A stretch of DNA of 64,000 nucleotides. It comes from Alcanivorax sp. S6407 (GTDB lineage Bacteria > Pseudomonadota > Gammaproteobacteria > Pseudomonadales > Alcanivoracaceae). The notes beneath the pieces were generated by a model, which was not told the DNA's origin, searched no databases, and saw only the letters and a list, made by a program, of their open reading frames with translations. The DNA lies in assembly GCF_023016115.1 (NCBI RefSeq), contig NZ_JALKBH010000002.1, positions 768,624 through 832,623 on the forward strand, read 5' to 3'. The translations under genes and the position numbers were made by a program. How positions within the stretch are numbered: the first letter of the stretch is position 1; each line of letters starts with the position of its first letter. This document shows, one piece after another, positions 9,533-16,884 of this stretch.

Positions 9533-10033
9533 TTAAGGGGTGTACATATCTTCGCTCACCCTGGTACTGGTAAAAGGCGGCAAGGTAATGGTTGATTCAA
9601 AGCCGATCAGCGCCGGCAGTATCAACTCGTACTCCTGGCCAGTGATCGAAACCGACACTTCACGCACCGGATTGGGGTTCCCCGAAAACCCCGTTGACGA
9701 ACAGCCATAGCGAACCGCCACATTTTCTTCTTCCAGTTTTCGATACAGCGCCGTCATCTTGCCCATCAAGTCAGTACAGCCCGCCGAATCACAGGTGGCC
9801 GTCACCTCCGTGACTGAAGAACAATCCAGAGTGGAAATATCAGTAACCGGATCATTCACAATGGCATATCGCGCCCCTGCTCGCGTGGCATCAACGGCTC
9901 GGGTGAAGTCAAAAATCACCAGCGCCAGTTCGATGATGGCAAACACCAGCAACAGGAAAACTGGGAGTGTCAGCGCCATCTCCACCATCACGGCACCACC
10001 CTGGGAGCGTTTTTTCACAGTTTTATTCACCAT
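9533..10033 (-). CDS. tadF: Tad pilus pseudopilin-like protein (TadE/TadF family)
   Basis: A 166-residue protein with a short basic leader and a TadE-like N-terminus: QGGAVMVEMALTLPVFLLLVFAIIELALV, with a glycine just before the hydrophobic helix as expected for TadV cleavage. The ATG at 10033 is preferred because GAGGAG lies seven bases upstream. Its start overlaps the tadE stop by 11 bases, suggesting translational coupling. Four cysteines in the C-terminal half (DCSSV, TCDSAGCTD, YGCSS) may form disulfides. By position it corresponds to TadF, a minor pseudopilin. Confidence 0.85.
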   Translation of the reverse strand: MVNKTVKKRSQGGAVMVEMALTLPVFLLLVFAIIELALVIFDFTRAVDATRAGARYAIVNDPVTDISTLDCSSVTEVTATCDSAGCTDLMGKMTALYRKLEEENVAVRYGCSSTGFSGNPNPVREVSVSITGQEYELILPALIGFESTITLPPFTSTRVSEDMYTP

Positions 10034-10526
10034 GATAGCGCTCCTCAACTGTGGCATTCAGGATGATGGGATCCAGATCCAGAAAAGGAATCAGGGTTTC
10101 ACCAAAAATAGCCTGAAACGGAACCGACGCCGTGACCGTCAGCACACAGGCATTTCCACCACCGGTCACTGTGCGCTGCTGAAGGGAAAAGCTCACATCG
10201 CTGGCATCCAATTCCGGTAATAGCGGGTCGACACCGCCTGCCTGGCGGCCAAACGCAACCAGATTGGCAGCATTGGCAATAGACGCAGCCCAGTTACTGC
10301 CCTGACTACAATCAGAATCTACGCTCTGCACAGAACGGCTCATGTAACGCGCGCCCGATGCAACGGATTTACTCAACGTATTCTGTTGGTAGATCGCCCG
10401 TCCCAGTTCGGTAATACCAAAAACAATAACCACCATCAGGGGAAGCAGAAGCGCAAATTCCACCAATGCTGCGCCTCGCTGGTACCTGGCGCTATTCGTA
10501 AAGCTGAATCTGGACATGATAGTCAT
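10023..10526 (-). CDS. tadE: Tad pilus pseudopilin TadE
   Basis: A TadE-family protein with the motif RGAALVEFALLLPLMVVIVFGITELGRAI: a prepilin-like cleavage site followed by a hydrophobic helix. The exact start is uncertain because several ATGs follow a GGAG site (10532, 10529, 10526) and another lies at 10517. 10526 gives the best spacing. The start lies inside the end of tadG, so translation is probably coupled. TadE and TadF are minor pseudopilins processed by TadV and required for pilus formation. Confidence 0.88.
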   Translation of the reverse strand: MTIMSRFSFTNSARYQRGAALVEFALLLPLMVVIVFGITELGRAIYQQNTLSKSVASGARYMSRSVQSVDSDCSQGSNWAASIANAANLVAFGRQAGGVDPLLPELDASDVSFSLQQRTVTGGGNACVLTVTASVPFQAIFGETLIPFLDLDPIILNATVEERYHGE

Positions 10527-11847
10527 CATCATTCTCCTGCGCCCAGCCGATAAATTCGCCATAAAAGGTCAAATTCGGCGGCCCCTCAGCAGGCCTCACC
10601 AGAAACATTCTGGCGAATCCATCCGCCGGAAAAATCACACCGGACTTTTTCCCTCCCGTGATTCCCAGCGCCTCGCAACTGAGTACAGCCATATTCATTA
10701 CGCGCCGGTCCGCATCGCCAGCCGGGTCATCAGGAGTGCCATCCGTTGGCAGACCATTGGCAATCTCATACTGATACACTTCGTATCGGGATGGAGGGTT
10801 GGCGTTGTTCCATCCACCGGGAATCACACCGCCATGTTGCGCGGCCCAATAACCCACCACATCCCAAAGTCCATCACCAATTCGGCTGTCAACAGAGTCG
10901 GTACCGCTATCCAGCGGATATCCCACAACATTCGGCGCTGGAGGATAATCCGCGTCATAGTTCTGGAAGGGGTTCGGCCCATCATAGATACCAAAACGGG
11001 TATTCCAGCCCCCACGGGTCTTGTTGGTCATGGAACCCGTCTGTGTGGTAAAGGTTGCCGGGTTACATCCCAGCCCACCTTCATTGGCAATAAACTCGGA
11101 AACGTCTGTCGCGCCGGGGCCGGCATTGGGGGGCTGCAGAAAGCCGAAATTACCACTACTCCACTGATTCGCTCCCTGCTGCCGCATCTGGATGTGCGCC
11201 CCCACCTCCATTTCATCCCGGAAATGTGAGCCTTCTGATTCCCAGGGATCACACATGGCCATGGGCGGGTAGTTACAGGTAAAAAAGTTACGGCCGGCCA
11301 ATGCCGTTGCTACCGCTGAGGCGGTGTCCGCCACATCAATACCAAATGCCCTCAAGGCGGGAAGAAAGATCAGGTCGGCGGTAAAACGATCTCCGTCTCC
11401 AACCAGTTCTGGATCAAGCGTGACACGCACATAATGAGTATCTTCATCGTTGGTCGCCGCATACTTGTCAGTTTCCACAAGGGAACCCGAGCAGAAGTCA
11501 GTGAATCCAGTTACCGCAGGATCTACATCCGTTTCACTACCAATCACGCAGAAAAATTCGAATGCGTCGTCGGGCAGACCCGTCGCACCCAGCAATTCCG
11601 AAACCCGGGCAAAGCGAGCATCGTGTTCAAGCAGATCCCTGGCTGCCGCACGGGCACGGGCGCGGGCATTGCTGTCCGCATCCAGCTCCGCAGCAGCCGC
11701 CAGGGCGGCAGCATCTGCCGCATTCTGCATGTCCGTTCGCATCAGCAACAGGCGTCCTACATCAATGGCCAGTGCAGCGACTGCGATCAACACCACAATC
11801 AGCACCGTCATCATGACCAGATATGCACCTTGCTGCCGACGTTTCAT
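10492..11847 (-). CDS. tadG: TadG-like Flp pilus assembly protein
   Basis: A 451-residue protein with an N-terminal Tad/TadG segment QQGAYLVMMTVLIVVLIAVAALAIDVGRL, then the alanine-rich MQNAADAAALAAAAELD stretch characteristic of TadG-like proteins. The remaining 380 residues are predicted extracytoplasmic and contain cysteines (FFTCNYPPMAMCDPWE, LGCNP) that could stabilise a folded head. No von Willebrand MIDAS motif was evident. It is placed before tadE, unlike the Aggregatibacter order where tadG is last. It overlaps the tadE start. Confidence 0.85.
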   Translation of the reverse strand: MKRRQQGAYLVMMTVLIVVLIAVAALAIDVGRLLLMRTDMQNAADAAALAAAAELDADSNARARARAAARDLLEHDARFARVSELLGATGLPDDAFEFFCVIGSETDVDPAVTGFTDFCSGSLVETDKYAATNDEDTHYVRVTLDPELVGDGDRFTADLIFLPALRAFGIDVADTASAVATALAGRNFFTCNYPPMAMCDPWESEGSHFRDEMEVGAHIQMRQQGANQWSSGNFGFLQPPNAGPGATDVSEFIANEGGLGCNPATFTTQTGSMTNKTRGGWNTRFGIYDGPNPFQNYDADYPPAPNVVGYPLDSGTDSVDSRIGDGLWDVVGYWAAQHGGVIPGGWNNANPPSRYEVYQYEIANGLPTDGTPDDPAGDADRRVMNMAVLSCEALGITGGKKSGVIFPADGFARMFLVRPAEGPPNLTFYGEFIGWAQENDDDYHVQIQLYE

Positions 11848-11865
11848 GGCAACACTCTCCTGCGC

Positions 11866-12114
11866 TTAGTTGGAAATATCCTCAACGATGCGGCCTTCTT
11901 CCACAGTACCGTCATCCTTGAGGTATCTCTCTACGCCCATATTGATTTTGGCACCGTGGGTACTGATGACTCCGCGGTCCATCTCTGCCGCTTCCGGATT
12001 GATGGTTTGTGCCGCCATATTCCTGTCCGTGCTGTATCCCATATCGCCACGCAGTGTTTCTCTTGCGCAACCTGAAACCAGAACGATTGTCAGCAACATC
12101 AAGAACTTATTCAT
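11866..12114 (-). CDS. Small Tad-locus lipoprotein
   Basis: An 82-residue lipoprotein. The signal peptide MNKFLMLLTIVLVSGC ends in a lipobox with Cys16. The mature part is short and polar (REALRGD-like opening, then GYSTDRNMAAQTINPEAAEM) and shows no domain I recognise. Its start overlaps the end of the rcpA secretin gene by eight bases. Placement between secretin and tadG suggests an outer-membrane pilotin or RcpB-like accessory role, but that is inference from context only. Confidence 0.8.
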   Translation of the reverse strand: MNKFLMLLTIVLVSGCARETLRGDMGYSTDRNMAAQTINPEAAEMDRGVISTHGAKINMGVERYLKDDGTVEEGRIVEDISN

Positions 12115-13597
12115 AGCTGGCTACCTCCCGAAGCTGGTGACCATAGCTGCCTTGCAGACCACCGTCCGGACCTGCAGCTGCCAATGTATTGGTTGCTTGT
12201 TTCTCCTGCTCGTCCTCTTCCTTGTGGCGGTTCGTCCAGGGACGATGTTCAAGGAAGCCCAGCAGGTATTGATCCAGATCGGTGGGAGGGATGAACACGT
12301 CAGTGGGCATGGCGTAATCATCCATCAACTTCGGCGTTACCAGACGCGGAGTCACAATAACCACCAGCTCGCTTTCCCGACGGCGATACTCAGATGAACG
12401 GAACAATGCACCCAGCACAGGAATGCTTCCCAACACAGGCACCTGGTTGATCACATTGTTGGAATCGTTCTGGATCAGACCAGCTACCGCAAACGCCTGA
12501 CCATCTGCCATCTCCACAGTGGTGCCAGTACGGCGGGTAACAAATCCGGGAATATTGAAGCCGGATGCCTGGAAGCCGTTGGCTTCATCTACTGCGGACA
12601 CTTCTGCATTCAACTTGATATTGATGCTTCTGTCTGAAAGCACAGTGGGAATGAACTTCAGGCCGACACCGAACTCCTTGTACTCCACGGTGATCGTGGC
12701 GGTGCCGTTATCATTGGCATCCTGCGCGACAGGAATTGCCACTTCCCCACCTGCCAGGAAGCTTGCTTCCTGGCCAGAGAGTGCCGTCAAATTCGGCTTT
12801 GCCAACACCTTGGCCAAACCCTGACGCTCCAGGGCCCGCAACGTTGCTCTCAACGGATTATTGAGCCCCATACCCGGAGAAGTGTCAGTGAAAACGGCAT
12901 TAAGGAAAGGAATGTTATTGGGAATATTCAACGTGGATGCGGCGATAGCCTTGGCGCCATCCGTATCCAGAAGCTCAAGATTGACCCCAAGTTCCTTCAA
13001 CGAATTACGATTGATCTCGGCGATACGAACCTCAAGCATTACCTGAGTTCCGCCACCCACCTCCAGCATGTTCACGACCTTTTCTTTGGACGCAAAACTT
13101 CTCGCCACTGAAAGCGCCTGCTCCATGGCCATTACACTGGACACCTTGCCGGAGAGAATCACCTGATCATTGGAACCGCGAAGCTCGATGCCCTTTTCTT
13201 CCGGCATCAACTCATAGATGCGCCGCTTCATCTGCTCCATGTCATAGCCAACGATGACATCCATCAAGGCCACCAGATTCCGGTTCTGATCCCGGAAGGC
13301 CAGATTGGTATGTCCCGGCTTGAGACCCAGAATCAAAACATGACGCGAAGACAACAGCTTGATATCGGCAATCTCAGGGTTACCGATCACCACCTGATCC
13401 AGCGGTGACGGTGAGTAGATCATCTGTGACTTGCCCAGTGACAGCGTCAGCTCTTCTTTCTGCAATCCATCACTGAATTGCAGTTCGTATCGCTCAGCCG
13501 CTGAGGCCACACCAGCGGCCACTGTGGCCAATAACACCAGGAGCAACCTCAGCCCCTGATTTGCCACGCACCGCAAGGGTTGCTTGGAAAACATCAT
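12107..13597 (-). CDS. rcpA: Tad pilus secretin RcpA/CpaC
   Basis: A secretin of about 496 residues forming the outer-membrane channel of the Flp pilus. A signal peptide (LRLLLVLLATVAAGVASA) is followed by a BON/N0-like domain with EELTLSLGKSQMI and VVIGNPEIADIKLLS. The C-terminal secretin domain includes LRALERQGLAKVLAKPNLTALSGQEASFLAGGE and VPVLGSIPVLGALFRS. The ATG at 13597 is chosen for the GGAGG eight bases upstream; the frame is open to 13612. It is followed with overlap by the small lipoprotein gene. Confidence 0.95.
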   Translation of the reverse strand: MMFSKQPLRCVANQGLRLLLVLLATVAAGVASAAERYELQFSDGLQKEELTLSLGKSQMIYSPSPLDQVVIGNPEIADIKLLSSRHVLILGLKPGHTNLAFRDQNRNLVALMDVIVGYDMEQMKRRIYELMPEEKGIELRGSNDQVILSGKVSSVMAMEQALSVARSFASKEKVVNMLEVGGGTQVMLEVRIAEINRNSLKELGVNLELLDTDGAKAIAASTLNIPNNIPFLNAVFTDTSPGMGLNNPLRATLRALERQGLAKVLAKPNLTALSGQEASFLAGGEVAIPVAQDANDNGTATITVEYKEFGVGLKFIPTVLSDRSINIKLNAEVSAVDEANGFQASGFNIPGFVTRRTGTTVEMADGQAFAVAGLIQNDSNNVINQVPVLGSIPVLGALFRSSEYRRRESELVVIVTPRLVTPKLMDDYAMPTDVFIPPTDLDQYLLGFLEHRPWTNRHKEEDEQEKQATNTLAAAGPDGGLQGSYGHQLREVASYE

Positions 13598-13642
13598 CGT
13601 CCCTTCCTCCATGAAGAATTGGTACTGGCGGGCGCACCCGCC

Positions 13643-14491
13643 TTATTCCTGGACCTGGCCTTCTTTAACAGTCTGGCTCTTCACTTCCAGACCGCGAATC
13701 ACCTCAACCTGAGGCTTCGGCGGGGCACGACGCACCCTGCGCACAACCTTGACCTTGGTGGGTGCGGTATCCTCTGTCATCAGATCCTTGTAGGTCACCA
13801 CTTCGGATTCCAGGATCGATGCATCGAATTCATTGCGCAGCATCAGATTCAGGTCACCGGTCTTGGCCGCCAGCACAATGCGCTGACCATCGTATGGGGT
13901 GACCATGAGGGTGACCGAGTTCACCACCTTGGGCTCAGTCTCCGTTTCACTGGATTGCTGATCGATACCCAACACCTTGGCATTCTGCAAAATCACCCTG
14001 GTGACCGGTTTTTCATCCGATCGGCCAAACGTAGTGGTATGCAACACATCCACATAGTCACCAGGCATGACAAAACCACCGACCCCTTTGACCTCATTTG
14101 TGGCCAGGGTAATCGCACGTTTGTCTTCCGGGATTTTTGCCGGCAAGCCACCGCGGGCACCGTAGGGCGACAGCTTGTACTTGAGAATCGGCTCGCCCTT
14201 GGCGGCTTGGGTAAGAATTAGCGGAGGCTCGTCTGTCAGCAGCTCACTCTTGGAAGAAAACACACCTTCCGGCAGGCTGGATTCCGGCCAGGCCACAACC
14301 TCCAGAAGCACTTCGTCCAGACGGGTGCCGCTGCTCAGGTCTGTCGACGCCACCACCACCGGCACGGTACGCACAATGCGCTCACCCGTTCGGCTGGTCA
14401 CTTCCTGCTGTAGAAACTGATTCACGAGATAGACGGTAATACCACCCAGTAGAATGGCTACCAGCAAAATCAGTATTGGTCGAAGTTGCAT
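13643..14491 (-). CDS. rcpC: Tad pilus periplasmic protein RcpC/CpaB
   Basis: A 282-residue CpaB/RcpC-family protein with an N-terminal membrane anchor (ILILLVAILLGGITVYLVNQF), an SAF domain (VVVASTDLSSGTRL to about residue 110) and the RcpC domain with GFVMPGDYVDVLHT. The family is thought to bind peptidoglycan or stabilise the secretin in the periplasm. It lies between tadV and rcpA, as is usual. The C-terminus is rich in basic and valine residues (KVKVVRRVRRAPPKP). Confidence 0.93.
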   Translation of the reverse strand: MQLRPILILLVAILLGGITVYLVNQFLQQEVTSRTGERIVRTVPVVVASTDLSSGTRLDEVLLEVVAWPESSLPEGVFSSKSELLTDEPPLILTQAAKGEPILKYKLSPYGARGGLPAKIPEDKRAITLATNEVKGVGGFVMPGDYVDVLHTTTFGRSDEKPVTRVILQNAKVLGIDQQSSETETEPKVVNSVTLMVTPYDGQRIVLAAKTGDLNLMLRNEFDASILESEVVTYKDLMTEDTAPTKVKVVRRVRRAPPKPQVEVIRGLEVKSQTVKEGQVQE

Positions 14492-14535
14492 CAGGAATCT
14501 CCTTTCCCCGTTTGCTCCATGCTTTGCACATTATT

Positions 14536-15051
14536 TCATCCGATAGGCGACAACCCCAGCATCGTTGCAAATGCGCCGGCAACGACAGCGATAGCGTATG
14601 GCAATCGCAATTGCTGCCCATTTTCCCCGGAACTCTCTGCAGCAAGCTGATATTCCTTGCTTACCAACATGTAATTCAGCTTTTGCCATGAGGTACGAGC
14701 CCCCCCCTTCCAAATCAGGAAGGTCAGGGCCAATACGGCACCAGTCAAACCCACATTGATCAGGAAAGCGCCAGCCTCAGGCAAGCCAATCAAGATGCCG
14801 AATACGCCGATCAATTTGACGTCTCCTGCACCCAACCAGCCAATCAACCAGAAAAACAGACCCGCTAGAAAGGCGACCAGCCCTCCAAGCAGGGCATTTG
14901 CAAGCGATGAAACTCCCCCATCGTACAAAACAGCGGATACCGCAAGCAGCAAACCAGACGCGATCAGCGCATTGGGAATGCGCCTCTCCCTGCAATCAAA
15001 AAAAATTGAGGGGAGAGCAATTGAAATTGCAGCAAGCCACACAACCAGCAT
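14536..15051 (-). CDS. tadV: Prepilin peptidase TadV/CpaA
   Basis: A 171-residue A24A aspartic prepilin peptidase that processes Flp, TadE and TadF. The first catalytic aspartate lies in FFDCRERRIPN (about residue 19) and the second in the GxGD motif GAGDVKLIG. About five membrane helices can be seen. It lacks the N-terminal methyltransferase domain of PilD, as expected for TadV. It follows the pilin gene after a short hairpin-containing gap. Confidence 0.93.
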   Translation of the reverse strand: MLVVWLAAISIALPSIFFDCRERRIPNALIASGLLLAVSAVLYDGGVSSLANALLGGLVAFLAGLFFWLIGWLGAGDVKLIGVFGILIGLPEAGAFLINVGLTGAVLALTFLIWKGGARTSWQKLNYMLVSKEYQLAAESSGENGQQLRLPYAIAVVAGAFATMLGLSPIG

Positions 15052-15067
15052 GTTAGCCCCTCCCCTC

Positions 15068-15095
15068 GATTCATCCGTTTACTTGGTGGTGAATC
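15068..15095 (-). promoter_or_regulatory. Hairpin between flp and tadV
   Basis: Immediately after the flp stop codon an inverted repeat GATTCA(T)CC / GGTGAATC can fold, with the tadV ribosome-binding site (GAGGGG) beyond it. There is no T-tract, so it is more likely a partial terminator or an mRNA-stabilising 3' end that lets pilin mRNA outnumber the rest of the operon. The role is inference. Confidence 0.4.
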
Positions 15096-15272
15096 TTATG
15101 ACCCGACATTACCAAGCTGGGTATCGACTTCGGTAAACGCCGAATTTACCTTTGTCCCCACCGAAGCGATGATGACGATGGCAACAACGGAAATCAGGGC
15201 TACCAGGATCGCGTATTCCACCATGGTTGCGCCGTCTTCTTCTTTCAGGAAACGAGTAATCAAGCTCTTCAT
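15096..15272 (-). CDS. flp: Flp-type IVb major pilin
   Basis: A 58-residue prepilin. The start at 15272 is supported by GGAGG seven bases upstream; the frame is open further but without pilin character. A short positively charged leader (MKSLITRFLKEEDG) is followed by the Flp motif: glycine at 14, then ATMVEY with Glu19-Tyr20, and a hydrophobic helix (AILVALISVVAIVIIASVG). TadV is expected to cleave after Gly14. It is the first gene of the Tad operon, and its promoter must lie in the AT-rich region above 15272. Confidence 0.95.
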   Translation of the reverse strand: MKSLITRFLKEEDGATMVEYAILVALISVVAIVIIASVGTKVNSAFTEVDTQLGNVGS

Positions 15273-15347
15273 GATCTGTCCTCCAGACACTGTTTTCTCC
15301 ATTTTTGACCGCACTGTAAAAATGCCGGTCTTTGCAAACCGTATCAC

Positions 15348-15929
15348 ATAAACAATGCGAACATACCCATGATTACTTGATCCTGATCAGGAAAGTACGT
15401 CTTTGATGTTTCCTAAAATTTTTTTCTGTAACACGTCACCTACTCTTTAGACTATAAGACTAAATTCTTATTGTTAAATACCAACAAAATCAAAGAGTTA
15501 CACATACCCCAAATCAGGCAAAAACCCCAAAAAAATGATAACTTATTGAAAAAATAAACGTTTTATTTTCTTTACAGTAAGCCACATGTTAAAAAATGAT
15601 CAGCATTGACGGACCGGAAGAAAAATCGCGAATTTAGTTCGAAATAAATACATATATAAAAAAGTTCTAAATTCCTGTCTGACAATTTTTCTTAACCACA
15701 TTTCCTGGTTTTTCAGTGCTGCTTCACACCCTCATTACCTAAGTAGCAATTATTGTGTGGGCTATGTTGCCGAGATCATTACCGTTGAGGACTAATCGAA
15801 ACAGCGATTGTTCGACAACCACTCATCAACCAATTGGCACCGCCCATCCTCAAGGTATACATTGTATGGAACTGTCACCCCGGCTTTGGGGGCTAATATG
15901 GGGGACAGAAACGTGACCGGAATCACAAT
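15348..15929. other. AT-rich intergenic region upstream of flp
   Basis: About 580 bases with no convincing gene. The part from roughly 15400 to 15720 is far richer in A and T than the rest of the window. It holds several A/T runs and a perfect 12-base palindrome TCCTGATCAGGA at 15381-15392. It must contain the promoter of the minus-strand Tad operon and possibly that of the plus-strand endonuclease-like gene. The low GC content would suit silencing by an H-NS/MvaT-type protein or a recent acquisition; neither is shown by sequence alone. Confidence 0.6.
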
Positions 15930-16565
15930 ATGAATAAGTTTTCACTGATTGTGCCCATGGCACTTTTTCTTGTGGGGCAATGTCTTGCAGGTGATCAGGA
16001 TGAGCAGTTTATCCAGCAACTGTATCCTGAAGGGGGCAAGACCCTTTACTGTCAGGAAGCCTTTCGTGCTGACGGCCGCGTTTCCGTCGACAACATCTAT
16101 GATGATCGGCGCCTGGCCAAGCACTTTGGCTGTCGTAGCAGCCGGCTTTGCCGCAACAACAAGGACTTCACCACCGCACAACAGGATCGCCACGGCCGCT
16201 TTCCCGTGACCACCAAGGTTGAACTGGATCGCCGTCGCACCCTGTTTGGCGATCTGCCTGACAATATTGCCGCCGATGCCGAGTGCGGCTATCAGCAGTC
16301 GTTCCAGGTTTTCGAGCCACCCGCTCACGCCAAAGGCGATGTAGCCAGGGCCATGCTGTACCTGCATGACCGCTACAAGCTGCCGCTACTGGGCACGCTG
16401 GAAATGTATCAGCGCTGGAATGAGGAAGATCCGGTGGATGAAGCTGAAATGCTCCGTAATGATGAGATCGAGAAATTCCAGGGCGTCCGCAATCCATTCA
16501 TTGATGATCCCGGCAAGGCCGACACATTGAAGGGTTCCTCCCCCCTTAATAATCAGTTCCCTTAA
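15930..16565 (+). CDS. Exported endonuclease I-like protein, catalytic residues doubtful
   Basis: A 211-residue protein with a signal peptide (LIVPMALFLVGQCLAG). The C-terminal half matches endonuclease I (EndA/NucM): GDVARAMLYLHDRYKLPLL, RWNEEDPVDEAEMLRNDEIE and QGVRNPFIDDP. In active His-Me-finger enzymes of this family an E/D-x-EH motif supplies the catalytic histidine and a VN pair supplies a metal ligand. Here the corresponding positions read VDNIYDDRR and KVELDRR, so His appears replaced by Asn and Asn by Glu. DRHGRFP may keep the DLH-type histidine. The alignment is by eye. It may be an inactive or altered nuclease. Confidence 0.75.
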   Translation: MNKFSLIVPMALFLVGQCLAGDQDEQFIQQLYPEGGKTLYCQEAFRADGRVSVDNIYDDRRLAKHFGCRSSRLCRNNKDFTTAQQDRHGRFPVTTKVELDRRRTLFGDLPDNIAADAECGYQQSFQVFEPPAHAKGDVARAMLYLHDRYKLPLLGTLEMYQRWNEEDPVDEAEMLRNDEIEKFQGVRNPFIDDPGKADTLKGSSPLNNQFP

Positions 16566-16571
16566 AGAGAC

Positions 16572-16880
16572 GCTACAGGCTTCACGCAACAGGCAACACA
16601 CAAAGGCGGCGGACCTCGCCGCTATTCAAAAGCAGCAAGCTCTTGCCACTTGTGGGCGCTTGCTTGCAAACGAATCTTTCCCAAACTCGACCAAACCATT
16701 CGAGAGCAGGCATACCCTAAAGGGCACAAGCGCCCCCACGGTGCAGCGCCTCCGGTTCTGCCTTCCGCGTGCTGCGTGAAGCGTGCTGCCCGTTGCGGCC
16801 GCGAAGCGGCAAAAAAAAACCGCACCAAAAGGTGCGGTTTTTTAAGCCTGCAGCGTGTTGCGTGCTGCATGAAGCGTCCC
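16572..16880. repeat. Intergenic inverted heptamer arrays with hairpins
   Basis: The gap between the endonuclease-like gene and the converging acyl-CoA dehydrogenase is filled with 7-base units. After the first stop codon come GCTACAG, GCTTCAC, GCAACAG and GCAACAC (16572-16599), then a GCGGCG/CGCCGC hairpin (16606-16622). At 16767-16794 are GCGTGCT, GCGTGAA, GCGTGCT and GCCCGTT. After a terminator come GCGTGTT, GCGTGCT, GCATGAA and GCGTCCC (16853-16880), five bases before the dehydrogenase stop. Read in the sense of each neighbouring gene, the flanking arms have the same GCNNCAN pattern. Confidence 0.75.
16811..16843. terminator. Bidirectional rho-independent terminator
   Basis: An A-run and ACCGCACC are followed by loop AAAA, then GGTGCGGT and a T-run. 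The stem has flanking A and T tracts, so it can terminate both strands. It serves the minus-strand acyl-CoA dehydrogenase gene and the plus-strand endonuclease-like gene. Confidence 0.9.
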
Positions 16881-16884
16881 TCAA

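Noticed and set aside
15381-15392. TCCTGATCAGGA palindrome as a defined operator for the Tad operon
   Set aside because: Perfect but short, and it matches no regulator motif that I can name; kept only as a note in the AT-rich region.
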